Shown: positions 51,257-60,233 of the stretch, piece by piece | Numbering within the stretch: position 1 is the stretch's first letter | How the letters are laid out: every line of letters begins with the position of its first letter | Virus record (IMG/VR): IMGVR_UViG_3300004097_000003 | Location: 18,974 to 82,973 of that record | DNA: 64,000 bases | Direction: 5' to 3' (one strand) | DNA from: a virus | Notes under the pieces: generated by a model | The model's database searches: none | What the model was told of the DNA's origin: nothing | What the model saw: only the letters and a program-made list of their open reading frames with translations | Translations under genes and position numbers: made by a program

Positions 51257-52112
51257 CTATACCGTCCATTCGTCGTGGGTTAGAAAAACCCCTAGTAGTA
51301 CCTAGAGGATTACCTTTATTTTGTTTACCTGATTTAGTTCTCGCGTGTGCATTCTCTAGCTCAGACCTATACTTAGTAAACTGGGCGCTGTGCTTTGCCT
51401 GCTTTAAGTCCTTATCCGTGTTGGCGATAATGTTGGCGATAAACTGCTCCAACATTAAGTGCTTCATCCGCTTAGATAAGTTTTTTTGTTTCTCTAAAAG
51501 ATAACTAACTAAGTCTGCCTGAGTAACAGCGTGTATATAAGACTCTAAGGAAGTATCAGGCTCGATGTCCGCACCGAAACAATCCCGCATAACGGCTTCC
51601 AAATGGGCATTAGCACTATCGCCAGCAAAAGCAAGAGGAGCATGAGAGGCTAACATTAACTCAGTCATTTCCTCAGTAATGGTTTTAGTGTTTTCTACAA
51701 TATTTTCTATATAGTCTTCATCTACGTCGATGACATTACCGAAAGGTATAGAACTTTCGTCTATAGTAGGTACAGAAGATAGTATAGTAGGTACTAAGTG
51801 ATTCCGATGCTCGACTTCAACGACTTCATCAGGTCCTATTAGTATACCTTCGTCGTCAAATTCGCCGTCGTCGTAAGACGGGACTACGCTCTCACCATCA
51901 AGGTCGCTGTCCCAAATAGGTTCATCATAATCATCGACGTAGGCAGGTTCGATAACAACTCTATCAGTAACTGGGATAGCTTGGCTACCGTCTAATGTAG
52001 GTAATATGTAAACACCGCTAAGTCCATCAGTAATGAACCCGTGTATTTCAGAGGAGGGGTTCGCCTCCCCTGAGCAAGCCCCGTAAACGGGATGCTCTAG
52101 GTTCTTTGTCAT
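51246..52112 (-). CDS. Unknown protein upstream of TerL, small-terminase candidate
   Basis: 288 residues. The N-terminal half is acidic and probably disordered (DDYDEPIWDSDLDGES; DDGEFDDEGILIGPDE), the C-terminal half helical (TKTITEEMTELMLASH; LEKQKNLSKRMKHLMLEQFI) ending in a basic Gly/Asn-rich tail. It overlaps TerL by 11 bases and the helicase by an ATGA junction. The position fits a terminase small subunit, but no DNA-binding domain is evident, so the call is contextual only. Confidence 0.4.
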   Translation of the reverse strand: MTKNLEHPVYGACSGEANPSSEIHGFITDGLSGVYILPTLDGSQAIPVTDRVVIEPAYVDDYDEPIWDSDLDGESVVPSYDDGEFDDEGILIGPDEVVEVEHRNHLVPTILSSVPTIDESSIPFGNVIDVDEDYIENIVENTKTITEEMTELMLASHAPLAFAGDSANAHLEAVMRDCFGADIEPDTSLESYIHAVTQADLVSYLLEKQKNLSKRMKHLMLEQFIANIIANTDKDLKQAKHSAQFTKYRSELENAHARTKSGKQNKGNPLGTTRGFSNPRRMDGIDGS

Positions 52113-53560
52113 TCTAGTGCGAAATCCTTCTTACGTTTCTTGCTTGATTTATCTTTAAGGGCTTTCTTACTACTTCCAATACGCTTACTACGTTTGAAGC
52201 CTTTACCTTTAACTTTTTTGGCATCATCATTAAGGAGGGATCCATCTGAGTCGTTGTCGTCGTCATCGGAAGGATCAAGTCGCTTAGTTGAAGAGCCATC
52301 CATGTTGCTGACTCGCATTCTGTCAAACTCCTCTTTCAAGTCAAACGGCATTAACTCACCGTCACGGTTCTTATCTACTTTAATGTGTAGGATTTTCTCA
52401 GCACGGACTTCCTCCTCAGAGTAGTTCCACTTCCACATAACGTCACAATGTTCTTTAATACCTTTAGAGTAACGTAGCTTACTTGAGGTATCATCCAATT
52501 GACAAAGTAGTATAACTAGAGTACCTGTCGCTACCGAAAAACGCTTACAGATTGCGGCAATCTCAGATAATTTACGCCATTGATTTTCGTCATCAACCCC
52601 GTCCAGTAGACTGATGTAATCCAAACAGATTACCTTATAGTTAAACGGACGGACCATTGATAGTACCTCATCTATGGTCATAGACTTTGTAGGTGCAACT
52701 AAGCCAAACTGAGTACCAGCTTTCAATTTAAGTGCATCCCACTCCAACATTTTACGCTCAAGCTCTTTCTTCTCGCGCTTAGATAATTTACCTTGCTTGA
52801 TCTTCCAGAACGGAGCTCCTGTTACCATAGCGATTAAGCGATTAGTCTCTTGCTCAATACTCATTTCCAATGTAATACGGACAGTACTTATCGAGTTTAA
52901 GTCATTTAGATTTGCCAGTAGATTGGTTGAAGTTACTGATTTACCTCCTGACGTTGTAGCTGCGATAATCATAACGCCTGACGTAGGGAGTCCGCCGCTG
53001 TGTTCATCAAAGTCCTTGTAGCCCGTCTTGTACATACGTTCGGCAGGAGAATAGAGAACCTTATTGAGGACTTTCTGCATGTTACCACGCAAACCAAAGT
53101 TATAGATAGTCTGATCTTCTGAGTAGTTGCGATTGGCGTGATTCATATCGTTCCCGATTTCCTCAAACACACTCTCAACGTCAACGGACTCTCCTTCTAA
53201 GGCCTCACTAATCTTTTTACCTATATCGTATAGCGACCTAATCTTACGATACCCATCTAACTGCTCCACTAAGGCTTTCGTCGATCTCTTAGTCTTACAG
53301 GGTTTAACATCTGTTTCTTCAAACAGTTCTCGATACTCTTCACTCAGTCCAGGGTCTTGGAGAAGGTCTTCCCAATCCATAATCTGGGCTTTCTTCTGAG
53401 CTATCTTTTGAAAACGGCTAAGTGCTTTACGTGCCGGGTCCAAATGGAACATCGACTTGTCTAGCTTACCTAGTATTGCAAGGCGCATGTTTTCAGGTAT
53501 AGTATCAGAACCGAGAGTGCGGAGCATTTGTATTTCACCACGTTGGTTAAATAGCTTCAT
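52109..53560 (-). CDS. dnaB: DnaB-type replicative helicase
   Basis: 483 residues. A reduced N-terminal region (~1-165) precedes a RecA-like ATPase: Walker A ATTSGGKS (201-208), catalytic Glu232 in ITLEMS, Walker B VICLDYISLLDG (310-321), and a sensor stretch VILLCQLDD. The C-terminal ~80 residues are highly charged (DDDDNDSDG, then KGKGFKRSKRIGSSKKALK). It unwinds DNA at the replication fork as a hexameric ring. It lies immediately upstream of packaging genes, with an unknown gene upstream that could act as loader. Confidence 0.88.
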   Translation of the reverse strand: MKLFNQRGEIQMLRTLGSDTIPENMRLAILGKLDKSMFHLDPARKALSRFQKIAQKKAQIMDWEDLLQDPGLSEEYRELFEETDVKPCKTKRSTKALVEQLDGYRKIRSLYDIGKKISEALEGESVDVESVFEEIGNDMNHANRNYSEDQTIYNFGLRGNMQKVLNKVLYSPAERMYKTGYKDFDEHSGGLPTSGVMIIAATTSGGKSVTSTNLLANLNDLNSISTVRITLEMSIEQETNRLIAMVTGAPFWKIKQGKLSKREKKELERKMLEWDALKLKAGTQFGLVAPTKSMTIDEVLSMVRPFNYKVICLDYISLLDGVDDENQWRKLSEIAAICKRFSVATGTLVILLCQLDDTSSKLRYSKGIKEHCDVMWKWNYSEEEVRAEKILHIKVDKNRDGELMPFDLKEEFDRMRVSNMDGSSTKRLDPSDDDDNDSDGSLLNDDAKKVKGKGFKRSKRIGSSKKALKDKSSKKRKKDFALE

Positions 53561-53568
53561 CTATATGA

Positions 53569-53973
53569 TCACTTTCTAGGTTTAGCGACGCAAAACTGAT
53601 TTAACTCTGGTCTACTTGTACTTATTTTATCTAACCAGTGCTGCATCGTTTCGTTGTTAGGATTAATCTTATAGTGTTTTACACCTTTCGTTTTTGTAGA
53701 TGGCCAGAAATGTATGGCATTAAATACTTCCCTGGACATCAATACGGCAACTACCTTATCTATCAGATCTTTATCGATTGCGTACTTCTTTAGAATCCAT
53801 TTAATGGATTTCACGGTTATGTTTGGATTCTCCGTAATAGTCCTATACGTCAAGTATATGACCATTCGCTTGTAGTCAATATCGGGTGTGCCTGATATCA
53901 AGGCCAGTGCTTTCTTCTCGGTATCGGCGATGCTTACTGCCGCCGATCCTATTTCATTTTTTAATTCTGGCAT
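53569..53973 (-). CDS. Unknown protein preceding the helicase
   Basis: 134 residues, helical with a winged-helix feel (TVKSIKWILKKYAIDKDLID, then VLMSREVFNAIHFWP, then VKHYKINPNN), so DNA binding is plausible. It ends eight bases before the helicase ATG and begins three bases after the previous stop. Possible helicase loader or replication accessory by context; not recognised. Confidence 0.45.
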   Translation of the reverse strand: MPELKNEIGSAAVSIADTEKKALALISGTPDIDYKRMVIYLTYRTITENPNITVKSIKWILKKYAIDKDLIDKVVAVLMSREVFNAIHFWPSTKTKGVKHYKINPNNETMQHWLDKISTSRPELNQFCVAKPRK

Positions 53974-53976
53974 AAA

Positions 53977-55167
53977 TTATCCCAATTCAATTGCGAGTTC
54001 TTTAGCAGACTTTACCAAGAATCTTACCATAGTATCTACAGGTACGTTTAAATACTCAGATAGTATAGGCATAAACTCGTCGCGTGTTTTTTCCTCAATA
54101 AAGTCCACTCCAGTTTTTATATCCGCTTTGATTAATTGTTTTTTCCTCAACCAACGATCGAACCCATCAACCTGTCGGCCAACAACGATCAATAGTAGTC
54201 TAGATTTGCGGAGCCTTGACTTACGTGAACTTACAGGGCAGGCTAGTATACTGTGAAGTAATTGGTCTATCGACATACTGAATTCACGGTGTGCTATGAT
54301 ATCGCGGCTGGGTTCGATACATCCCATTTCATCATAAGTTCTAGTATCGTCCCCGTTCTCACCGCCAGTACTTAATCGCATCTGACTTTCGGAAGAAGTA
54401 CGTTGAACAAACACCGCACCTTCTTGATTATCAGTACCTACATTAACTAAGCGTTGCCTACTTTCCGAAGTATAATGCTTAATCATGTTTATCCTATGAT
54501 TCGACATCGATGCACGTAAGCGATTAAGGTGGTGCTCGTAGCTAACTTCATTAGGACTATAGTAGTAATGCGTTTTCAGGGCATGAGCCACCAAGTCTGT
54601 AGTGAATTCGTCGCGGTCAAAGTTCTCTGACTTAACGACAAAAGATAGTTTACGTACAGCACGTTTAGCGTGAGTATTTAACTCGTCGATCATGGATGTA
54701 AAAGTATCGCACATTTCGAAATAGGCTTCAGGTGTTACCGACTCAGATTTAATTACCTTCACTTTAGCTGAGTTAGCTATACTAGCCCTAACACCACGCC
54801 TTCCTAATATCCAGTAGATGGCCTCCGCGTCTTCTTCGTATACTTTATATTTTCTAGCCATTGCATGAGTACTGTCCTCACATAATGCTTTGCTAGTCTT
54901 ACATAGGTGTAATACGAAGAATTTTAGGCAAGACATAGTATAACCAGATTCACGTAACGCTAGACGGAATTTACTTGCGGTGATTCTTAGTTCTTTAAAG
55001 TTAACTACTGCTCCCAACTTCTTATTGAAGTTCGCATAGTCAACAGAGTTGACGCAGTATCGTAAGCACAACTCAAAAGAATCTTCAAATTCCTCCGACT
55101 GGTAATCTACGTTTAGTATCTCACATAAAAGGAAGGACAAACTTGATCTGTTTTTTATTAGTTCCAT
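53977..55167 (-). CDS. Possible sigma-factor-like protein
   Basis: 396 residues from the ATG at 55167, chosen because GGGAGG lies 8-10 bases upstream; an earlier in-frame ATG at 55281 overlaps the previous gene. The middle section (KRAVRKLSFVVKSENFDRDE, then DLVAHALKTHYYYSP, then LRASMSNHRINMIKHYTSES) resembles sigma region 2 with its core-binding and -10 reading helices. A C-terminal helical part (DRWLRKKQLIKADIK) could be region 4. If right, it directs late phage transcription by host RNA polymerase, like T4 gp55. This is a weak, by-eye call. Confidence 0.4.
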   Translation of the reverse strand: MELIKNRSSLSFLLCEILNVDYQSEEFEDSFELCLRYCVNSVDYANFNKKLGAVVNFKELRITASKFRLALRESGYTMSCLKFFVLHLCKTSKALCEDSTHAMARKYKVYEEDAEAIYWILGRRGVRASIANSAKVKVIKSESVTPEAYFEMCDTFTSMIDELNTHAKRAVRKLSFVVKSENFDRDEFTTDLVAHALKTHYYYSPNEVSYEHHLNRLRASMSNHRINMIKHYTSESRQRLVNVGTDNQEGAVFVQRTSSESQMRLSTGGENGDDTRTYDEMGCIEPSRDIIAHREFSMSIDQLLHSILACPVSSRKSRLRKSRLLLIVVGRQVDGFDRWLRKKQLIKADIKTGVDFIEEKTRDEFMPILSEYLNVPVDTMVRFLVKSAKELAIELG

Positions 55168-55183
55168 TGACAACACGCCTCCC

Positions 55184-56053
55184 TTAAAGCATATCGTTAA
55201 GTTCAATAGTACCTTTATTGGAGGTTTTTGTTTCTTTCTTTCTATACGATTTGTTCTTGACCCAGTTACCTCCAGCCACATCGCTTGCGAAGTCTGTAAG
55301 ATCGTATGTGCGTTTTGATTTTTTAGCAGGCTTGTGTCCGTTAACTTTCATGACATCTGACATACCGACTACCATACCATCAAGTGACTCACTAGGCATT
55401 GCGGACAAATCGAATTCGTCAAGAGGTATAATAGATTTAGAAGTATTACGCTCTATATCAGGGTCGGTATGACGCCCCTTACTAACCATTAAATCTTTAA
55501 GTGGTTTGAAGTTTTTGCTACTATAGAGACTAGGCCCATTAAGTCCTGTATTCTCGTAAGATAAAGTGTAACGGCGCTCACGGGGATCGGCTGCAAATAG
55601 TTTGACTTCGTGATCATTTGCATATAAAACATAAGCACTCATGAAGTTACTAACGTAGTTAGACTTCTGGGTACCTCTATACCGTACGTAAACACGTTGG
55701 CCGAATGAGTAGCCATGTTTTCGGGTTTCGCCTTCTTGTAGAAACAAAGAGGCTACTAGTTTGAATTTCTCAGGAGGTACGCGGCGCATAATCTGACGTA
55801 TGAAGGTAAACACATCTTCAAATGCGTCTCCTTCCATATCAAGCAGGGAAAATGCGTCGGGTTTAAATTTGGGGCAGGCTTTCTTAACTTCGTCCATACC
55901 TTGTTCAGAACATGAAGTGTTACTTCCATCAATTAACGCTTCTCTGTTAAGACCGACACAATCACCACAGTTTAGTAGCCCTGTTGTGATTTTTCTTGTT
56001 GGGAAGTTTTTTGTTATGTCTTGTGGTCTTATGTTCTCTGCAACTTTTGTCAT
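55184..56053 (-). CDS. Unknown protein with N-terminal Cys cluster
   Basis: 289 residues behind AAGGTATACCCC. Four cysteines (CGDC, then C48 in TSCSEQG and C60 in KACPKF) could bind zinc or iron-sulfur. The body has a beta-barrel-like segment (GQRVYVRYRGTQKSNYVSNF) and a Lys-rich C terminus. Its first ~30 codons overlap the end of the HNH endonuclease gene by 92 bases in another frame, an unusually long overlap here. No family recognised. Confidence 0.5.
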   Translation of the reverse strand: MTKVAENIRPQDITKNFPTRKITTGLLNCGDCVGLNREALIDGSNTSCSEQGMDEVKKACPKFKPDAFSLLDMEGDAFEDVFTFIRQIMRRVPPEKFKLVASLFLQEGETRKHGYSFGQRVYVRYRGTQKSNYVSNFMSAYVLYANDHEVKLFAADPRERRYTLSYENTGLNGPSLYSSKNFKPLKDLMVSKGRHTDPDIERNTSKSIIPLDEFDLSAMPSESLDGMVVGMSDVMKVNGHKPAKKSKRTYDLTDFASDVAGGNWVKNKSYRKKETKTSNKGTIELNDML

Positions 56054-56501
56054 GGGGTATACCTTTATTATTTAATGTGAATTCAACACAGTACTTAACT
56101 AGATTAGATAGGTTAGTAATACCTTCTGATTTCAGATCTAGTTTAAGTATATCAATTGCGATTCTGAGCTGGCGTGATGCCTTAAACCCAGGAACCAATA
56201 TAAGCTTATCCTCCTGAGAGACGGGAGGATTTAGCATAGAAGACAGTAAGACATTAAACCATATATCGGCTCTTTGCTCACAATCTGCTTTAATCCAGTA
56301 CCTTTGCTTCGGCTGCTTACCACTTCCTTTAAGTAACGCGTAATAAGCATCCGCCTTGTGGTGAAGTGTATCATGGCAATCTCCACACAAGGGTATCTGA
56401 ATACTATCCTCTCCGCCAAGTGAACGGGGAATCGTATGGTGCCAGTTTATGGTAAATGTCTTGTCATTACAGATAAGACATTGTTCTGACTTAGCTCCCA
56501 C
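55962..56501 (-). CDS. HNH endonuclease
   Basis: 179 residues starting with GTG. The nuclease core is CLIC (8-11), WHHTIPRSLGGEDS with the catalytic His pair, and CGDCHDTLHH, the zinc-ribbon-supported beta-beta-alpha-metal fold. The C-terminal part is helical and ends basic (NKKLPNKKNHNRATKLW). It may be a free-standing homing endonuclease or a packaging/recombination nuclease. Its ribosome site is poor and it overlaps the next gene by 92 bases, both consistent with later insertion. Confidence 0.8.
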   Translation of the reverse strand: MGAKSEQCLICNDKTFTINWHHTIPRSLGGEDSIQIPLCGDCHDTLHHKADAYYALLKGSGKQPKQRYWIKADCEQRADIWFNVLLSSMLNPPVSQEDKLILVPGFKASRQLRIAIDILKLDLKSEGITNLSNLVKYCVEFTLNNKGIPHDKSCREHKTTRHNKKLPNKKNHNRATKLW

Positions 56502-56510
56502 GAATCAATA

Positions 56511-57830
56511 TCACTTAGTAGGTTTGGATAGTTTGGCTTTACTCTGCCAAGGGAGTCCCCAACGCAATATCTTCATATTACCGCCAGTTAAAGAGGTCAT
56601 GCGTCTATATAGCATTGTCGGTATAAACCAATACATGACTAAATCAGAGTTCTTCGGGTTAGTCATAGGACTGCCCGTTATCAACGTGTAGTCGTTAGAA
56701 CTCCGTGAACTTAATTCTTCCACAGTGTGCTGTGCGGTTGTAAACAATACGCTGCTTGGATCTAGTACACGTTTCTCTCTGGCCTTTAGTCTGCGTGAAG
56801 CATCTTTCTTCTGGTTATCAAGTTCAGCATGTTTGTCCTGTACGATCTTCAATTCTTTCTGAAAAGCTTTTAGGCTATTCATTACCTCACGAAGTAGTTC
56901 AGGAGTTTTATATAAATTCTTAGCTAAAGTATCAAAGTTAATACCTTGCTCCGATTCCATACGCTCAATGAATTTGGCTTGCTGGTCTTTAGTTTTCTTA
57001 TTGAAGAGTTGGGCGATTTGGCTTTGCTTGGCTTTAATCTGTCTATTAAGATTACGCCTCATAGTTCCGTTCTTTTTAGAATCCGATGTTTCTTTGTATT
57101 CATCAAATTCTTCTTGCGCTAGTTCCATTGCAGCCTTCTTACTAAACATAAGTAAGTTTTGGTTTTCAAAAACAACCATAGCCGTAGCACCTGCATAGTC
57201 CTTGCCGGAACTAATTCGATTAAACGGAATGCCTAATTTCTGCAATGTATTTGAACGCATGAACGCAGCCTGTTCGAACTGGGACATGACGGGGAGTTCT
57301 ATGACTTGAATACCACCAGGGTTTCTCAACTTAGAAGGTATTTTATTTAGATACTTAGAACGGTATCTTTGGAATAGATCTTTAGTATCGCCTGAGCGTT
57401 CTTGATCTCGCTCTTGTCGGTTCTTGTCGAGCAAGTCGGCAAGTTCCTCGGAGCCTTTACCTGAATTAGATTCAGCAATCAATTTCTGATGGTTTAGGTA
57501 ATTGGTGTGTAAAGTTTGCGCATCATCAATAAATTCAGTTAACTTCCCACTAACCATAATTTTCATTTGAGCAAACTTCAATTCTTTAGATTGAACTCCA
57601 TCTTGAATACCTTTAACGACATTCAAGGTATTCTTTAACTTTTTACGTATACCTGAGATAGAAGGAGTTTTTCCAGTTGCAGATAGAAATGACTCGATAC
57701 TTTCTACGGTTGACGCGGTTGCTTCCAACATAACTTGGCGACCCTTAAGAGGATTGCTTTTGTCTAATGCTTGAGACTGGAAGGCTGTAACTGCTGAGAT
57801 TACCTCAGCGATGTTTTCGTTAATACTCAT
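56511..57830 (-). CDS. Coiled-coil protein of unknown function
   Basis: 439 residues with long charged helices (KLKNTLNVVKGIQDGVQSKE; RRNLNRQIKAKQSQIAQLFN; KELKIVQDKHAELDNQKKDA) and a small alpha/beta centre (PGGIQVIELPVMSQFEQAAF; GATAMVVFENQNLLMFSKKA). No membrane segment. The length and coiled-coil content would suit a structural or scaffold-like protein, but no family is recognised. A TATAAT sits just 13 bases before the start and is too close to be a normal promoter. Confidence 0.45.
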   Translation of the reverse strand: MSINENIAEVISAVTAFQSQALDKSNPLKGRQVMLEATASTVESIESFLSATGKTPSISGIRKKLKNTLNVVKGIQDGVQSKELKFAQMKIMVSGKLTEFIDDAQTLHTNYLNHQKLIAESNSGKGSEELADLLDKNRQERDQERSGDTKDLFQRYRSKYLNKIPSKLRNPGGIQVIELPVMSQFEQAAFMRSNTLQKLGIPFNRISSGKDYAGATAMVVFENQNLLMFSKKAAMELAQEEFDEYKETSDSKKNGTMRRNLNRQIKAKQSQIAQLFNKKTKDQQAKFIERMESEQGINFDTLAKNLYKTPELLREVMNSLKAFQKELKIVQDKHAELDNQKKDASRRLKAREKRVLDPSSVLFTTAQHTVEELSSRSSNDYTLITGSPMTNPKNSDLVMYWFIPTMLYRRMTSLTGGNMKILRWGLPWQSKAKLSKPTK

Positions 57831-57966
57831 TTTTGATCCCTAATTATAAGTGCGATTAAACACTGACGCTTTGAGCGTAAGAGCGGCCTCTATGCGAGTC
57901 CTGCAATTAGAATTTTAAATTATTATTTTTGTTCAAGGTATCTTAGGTGTGTCTTGAGATTAAGTA

Positions 57967-58473
57967 TCAATCTCTGTTTAATTGTCGTAACCAATTGGAA
58001 GTATCTTTACTAGATACAATACGCAGCGCTGTTTCTCGGTCAAAACCATCTGCTGCTAAACGTTCTACTATTTCACTGTTAATGCTGGCACCTCCTTCAA
58101 GGGCTTCTAATATACTAATGCCTCGGGCGACCATAACAGTACCCAAGGCAATTAGTATTTTACCGTCGGTAACATGGCAATCACGTACCTTATCGGAATC
58201 TTCGTATTCACTAGAATCAACCGAAAGACCTTCTTTAGATGTAGAGTCGGCACCTTTAAGGTACCACTTAAGGTATTCTTCACCATAATACTCTTCAGGT
58301 ACTACAGTATCCATACCCGATTCGTCTAAGTAAGGATTTTGAATACATGAACCATGTGAAGTGAAACTATCTAAAACATCCGTCATCAGGTCATTGTTTG
58401 AAAATATACGGCGGCGTTCGATATTTTCTAATTCAGGTGTTCTAAAGTTTGAAGTATTGATTAGATTTGTCAT
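57967..58473 (-). CDS. Unknown small protein
   Basis: 168 residues (MTNLINTSNFRTPELENIER) behind AAGGAAACTCAG. The N-terminal half is acidic and low in structure, the C-terminal half helical (ILIALGTVMVARGISILEAL; LAADGFDRETALRIVSSKD). It is flanked by the two widest minus-strand gaps (136 and 150 bases), has an extended -10 promoter upstream and so may be a separate unit. Function unknown. Confidence 0.45.
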   Translation of the reverse strand: MTNLINTSNFRTPELENIERRRIFSNNDLMTDVLDSFTSHGSCIQNPYLDESGMDTVVPEEYYGEEYLKWYLKGADSTSKEGLSVDSSEYEDSDKVRDCHVTDGKILIALGTVMVARGISILEALEGGASINSEIVERLAADGFDRETALRIVSSKDTSNWLRQLNRD

Positions 58474-58523
58474 ACTGAGTTTCCTTTTAGTTAATAGAAA
58501 TTGCGTCTTCTTAGAGACACTGC

Positions 58524-58532
58524 ATTATATCA
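58524..58532 (-). promoter_or_regulatory. Extended -10 sigma70-type promoter candidate
   Basis: On the minus strand TGATATAAT matches the extended -10 consensus TGnTATAAT, about 50 bases before the start of the gene at 58473. No convincing -35 box is present, as is usual for extended -10 promoters. It would use host RNA polymerase. Confidence 0.5.
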
Positions 58533-58623
58533 AATTGGAACCTTGATGTATACAGAGAAATGAGACGGCGCTAGGCAAGTTAGGTCCTGTACGTATTATG
58601 ACCACCTACCTAGAGACGTGTTC

Positions 58624-60222
58624 TTACTTCTTCATTTTCTGCGTTTTAGTTTTAGCATTGAAATCATACTTAGGTGAAAGTGCCTTGTACTTCTTAACAC
58701 GTTCTACTAAGTCAGCTTCGATGCGGGCATTCGGAGATTTACGCTCTTTAGCCAGAGACTTAATTTCCGCTTTAAGTTCTTTAATCGTTTTGACTATAGC
58801 AGAACGCTCAAGAGAGGCAAGGCGTCTAATCTGCAGGTCAAGGATACGTTTAGCGTATTCGACGGGTTTCTTAATTGCTTTACTTAAGGCGGCATCAGGC
58901 TCTTTCGCTTTAAGTACTTTAGGTAGTACTTTAAGTATCAAGTCTCTATTATCCACGGCGAACAATAATAGTTCTTGGTAATCAAGTTTGCGGGTTGCTT
59001 CTTTAATCAAGTAATCTATGTAGTCAATTTCTAACTTGATGCGGTACTTAATCCAAGTATTAATAAATTGAGGAACATTAGGACGTTCGAACGTTACCTT
59101 GTCTATGTGCTTATGCGTACAGCCTAGATCAAAGTGCTCTTTAGTGGTAAGAATCTTTTCAACTTTCTCAGCCAGTTCGAAGAACTTGTCTTCACTAATT
59201 CCGCGCTTAGGTTCAACGATGTATAAGCAGCCATAAGGACCAGAACGACCATACTTATCTTTCTTACCCGTTCTATCGTAAGCACGCTGTACTGAGTCTA
59301 AAGCGTTAATCTTTTCGAGCTGCTTAACAACTGAGGCTCCGCGAAAACCAGGGCTGTAGGATTGAATACTAATCTTCTTGGCTGCATCTTTGTTTTTGTG
59401 CTCCCACGTAGCAGATATGACAGGTGTAAAGGCCATGCTACCTCGTCCAGTCTTAATCAGCTCTGCGAAGTCATCGGCAGAAGTGACATCAATTGAGCCG
59501 TAAGGGTAGTGTACTTCAAGATTCTTAATGCAGGCTTTTTCAGTAATAGCCTTACCTCGTAGACCTCCGCGTAACAACTTAACAATACCTTCAATCGCGA
59601 ATGGAGGATTACCAGCACGTACACCATAAGCAGGTGCAGTAGGATTACCCATCATCAACATGACTGGCAGTAGGGCAGGTAAGTGGACAGGCATCATTGC
59701 TGTGTTGTCGAAGTTCTGCTGCATAGGTACAACATTCAAGTAGCCGCTATCTAGTAGGAATAACTTGCTGAATACAGATAGACGAGCTTCGGTATATCGA
59801 TAAGCAGCAGCACCATCGACTGGGCTACCCCAATTACCTTCGCCACGCACTAGCTTAGGGCTAGCGTTAGCTAAAGTAACCATTGCATCGTAACAAGCAC
59901 CGTCACCATGCGGGTGATAAGAACCAATTGTGTCACCTACAACTTTAGCGGACTTACGTGTCTTAGCCGTATAAGTTAAATTCAATTGCTGCATTGCCCA
60001 TAATAAAGCTCTATGGACAGGTTTCAATCCGTCACGATGTTCTGGTATAGCGCGTTCTTCAACAACATATGAACCATATATCTTTAGGGCCATCGATGCA
60101 AAGTTATTAATCGAGATATCTTTAAACGTATCTGGATTCATAATATGGACGGAGCCTTTAGCCATACTAGTTTTACTAGTCTTGGCTATCCGAGTGGCAT
60201 TCTTTTTTGTTCTATTAGTCAT
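58624..60222 (-). CDS. Type IIA topoisomerase subunit A (ParC/GyrA/T4 gp52-like)
   Basis: 532 residues from the ATG at 60222 (GGAATTATA upstream); an ATG at 60255 would overlap the previous gene. The cleavage domain shows RAIPEHRDGLKPVHRALL (57-74), YHPHGDGACYD (102-112) and the catalytic Tyr143 with Arg142 in AAAYRYTE. A tower and coiled coil follow. It ends without the ~300-residue beta-pinwheel domain that lets gyrase wrap DNA, so it should relax or decatenate rather than supercoil. The position equivalent to GyrA Ser83 is Gly108, a change tied to quinolone resistance; the Asp87 equivalent is kept (D112). Confidence 0.92.
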   Translation of the reverse strand: MTNRTKKNATRIAKTSKTSMAKGSVHIMNPDTFKDISINNFASMALKIYGSYVVEERAIPEHRDGLKPVHRALLWAMQQLNLTYTAKTRKSAKVVGDTIGSYHPHGDGACYDAMVTLANASPKLVRGEGNWGSPVDGAAAYRYTEARLSVFSKLFLLDSGYLNVVPMQQNFDNTAMMPVHLPALLPVMLMMGNPTAPAYGVRAGNPPFAIEGIVKLLRGGLRGKAITEKACIKNLEVHYPYGSIDVTSADDFAELIKTGRGSMAFTPVISATWEHKNKDAAKKISIQSYSPGFRGASVVKQLEKINALDSVQRAYDRTGKKDKYGRSGPYGCLYIVEPKRGISEDKFFELAEKVEKILTTKEHFDLGCTHKHIDKVTFERPNVPQFINTWIKYRIKLEIDYIDYLIKEATRKLDYQELLLFAVDNRDLILKVLPKVLKAKEPDAALSKAIKKPVEYAKRILDLQIRRLASLERSAIVKTIKELKAEIKSLAKERKSPNARIEADLVERVKKYKALSPKYDFNAKTKTQKMKK

Positions 60223-60233
60223 TATAATTCCAA

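Noticed and set aside
57831-57850. TATAAT near the start of the coiled-coil gene as a promoter
   Set aside because: It is only 13 bases from the ATG, which would put the transcription start at the start codon and leave no room for the ribosome site.
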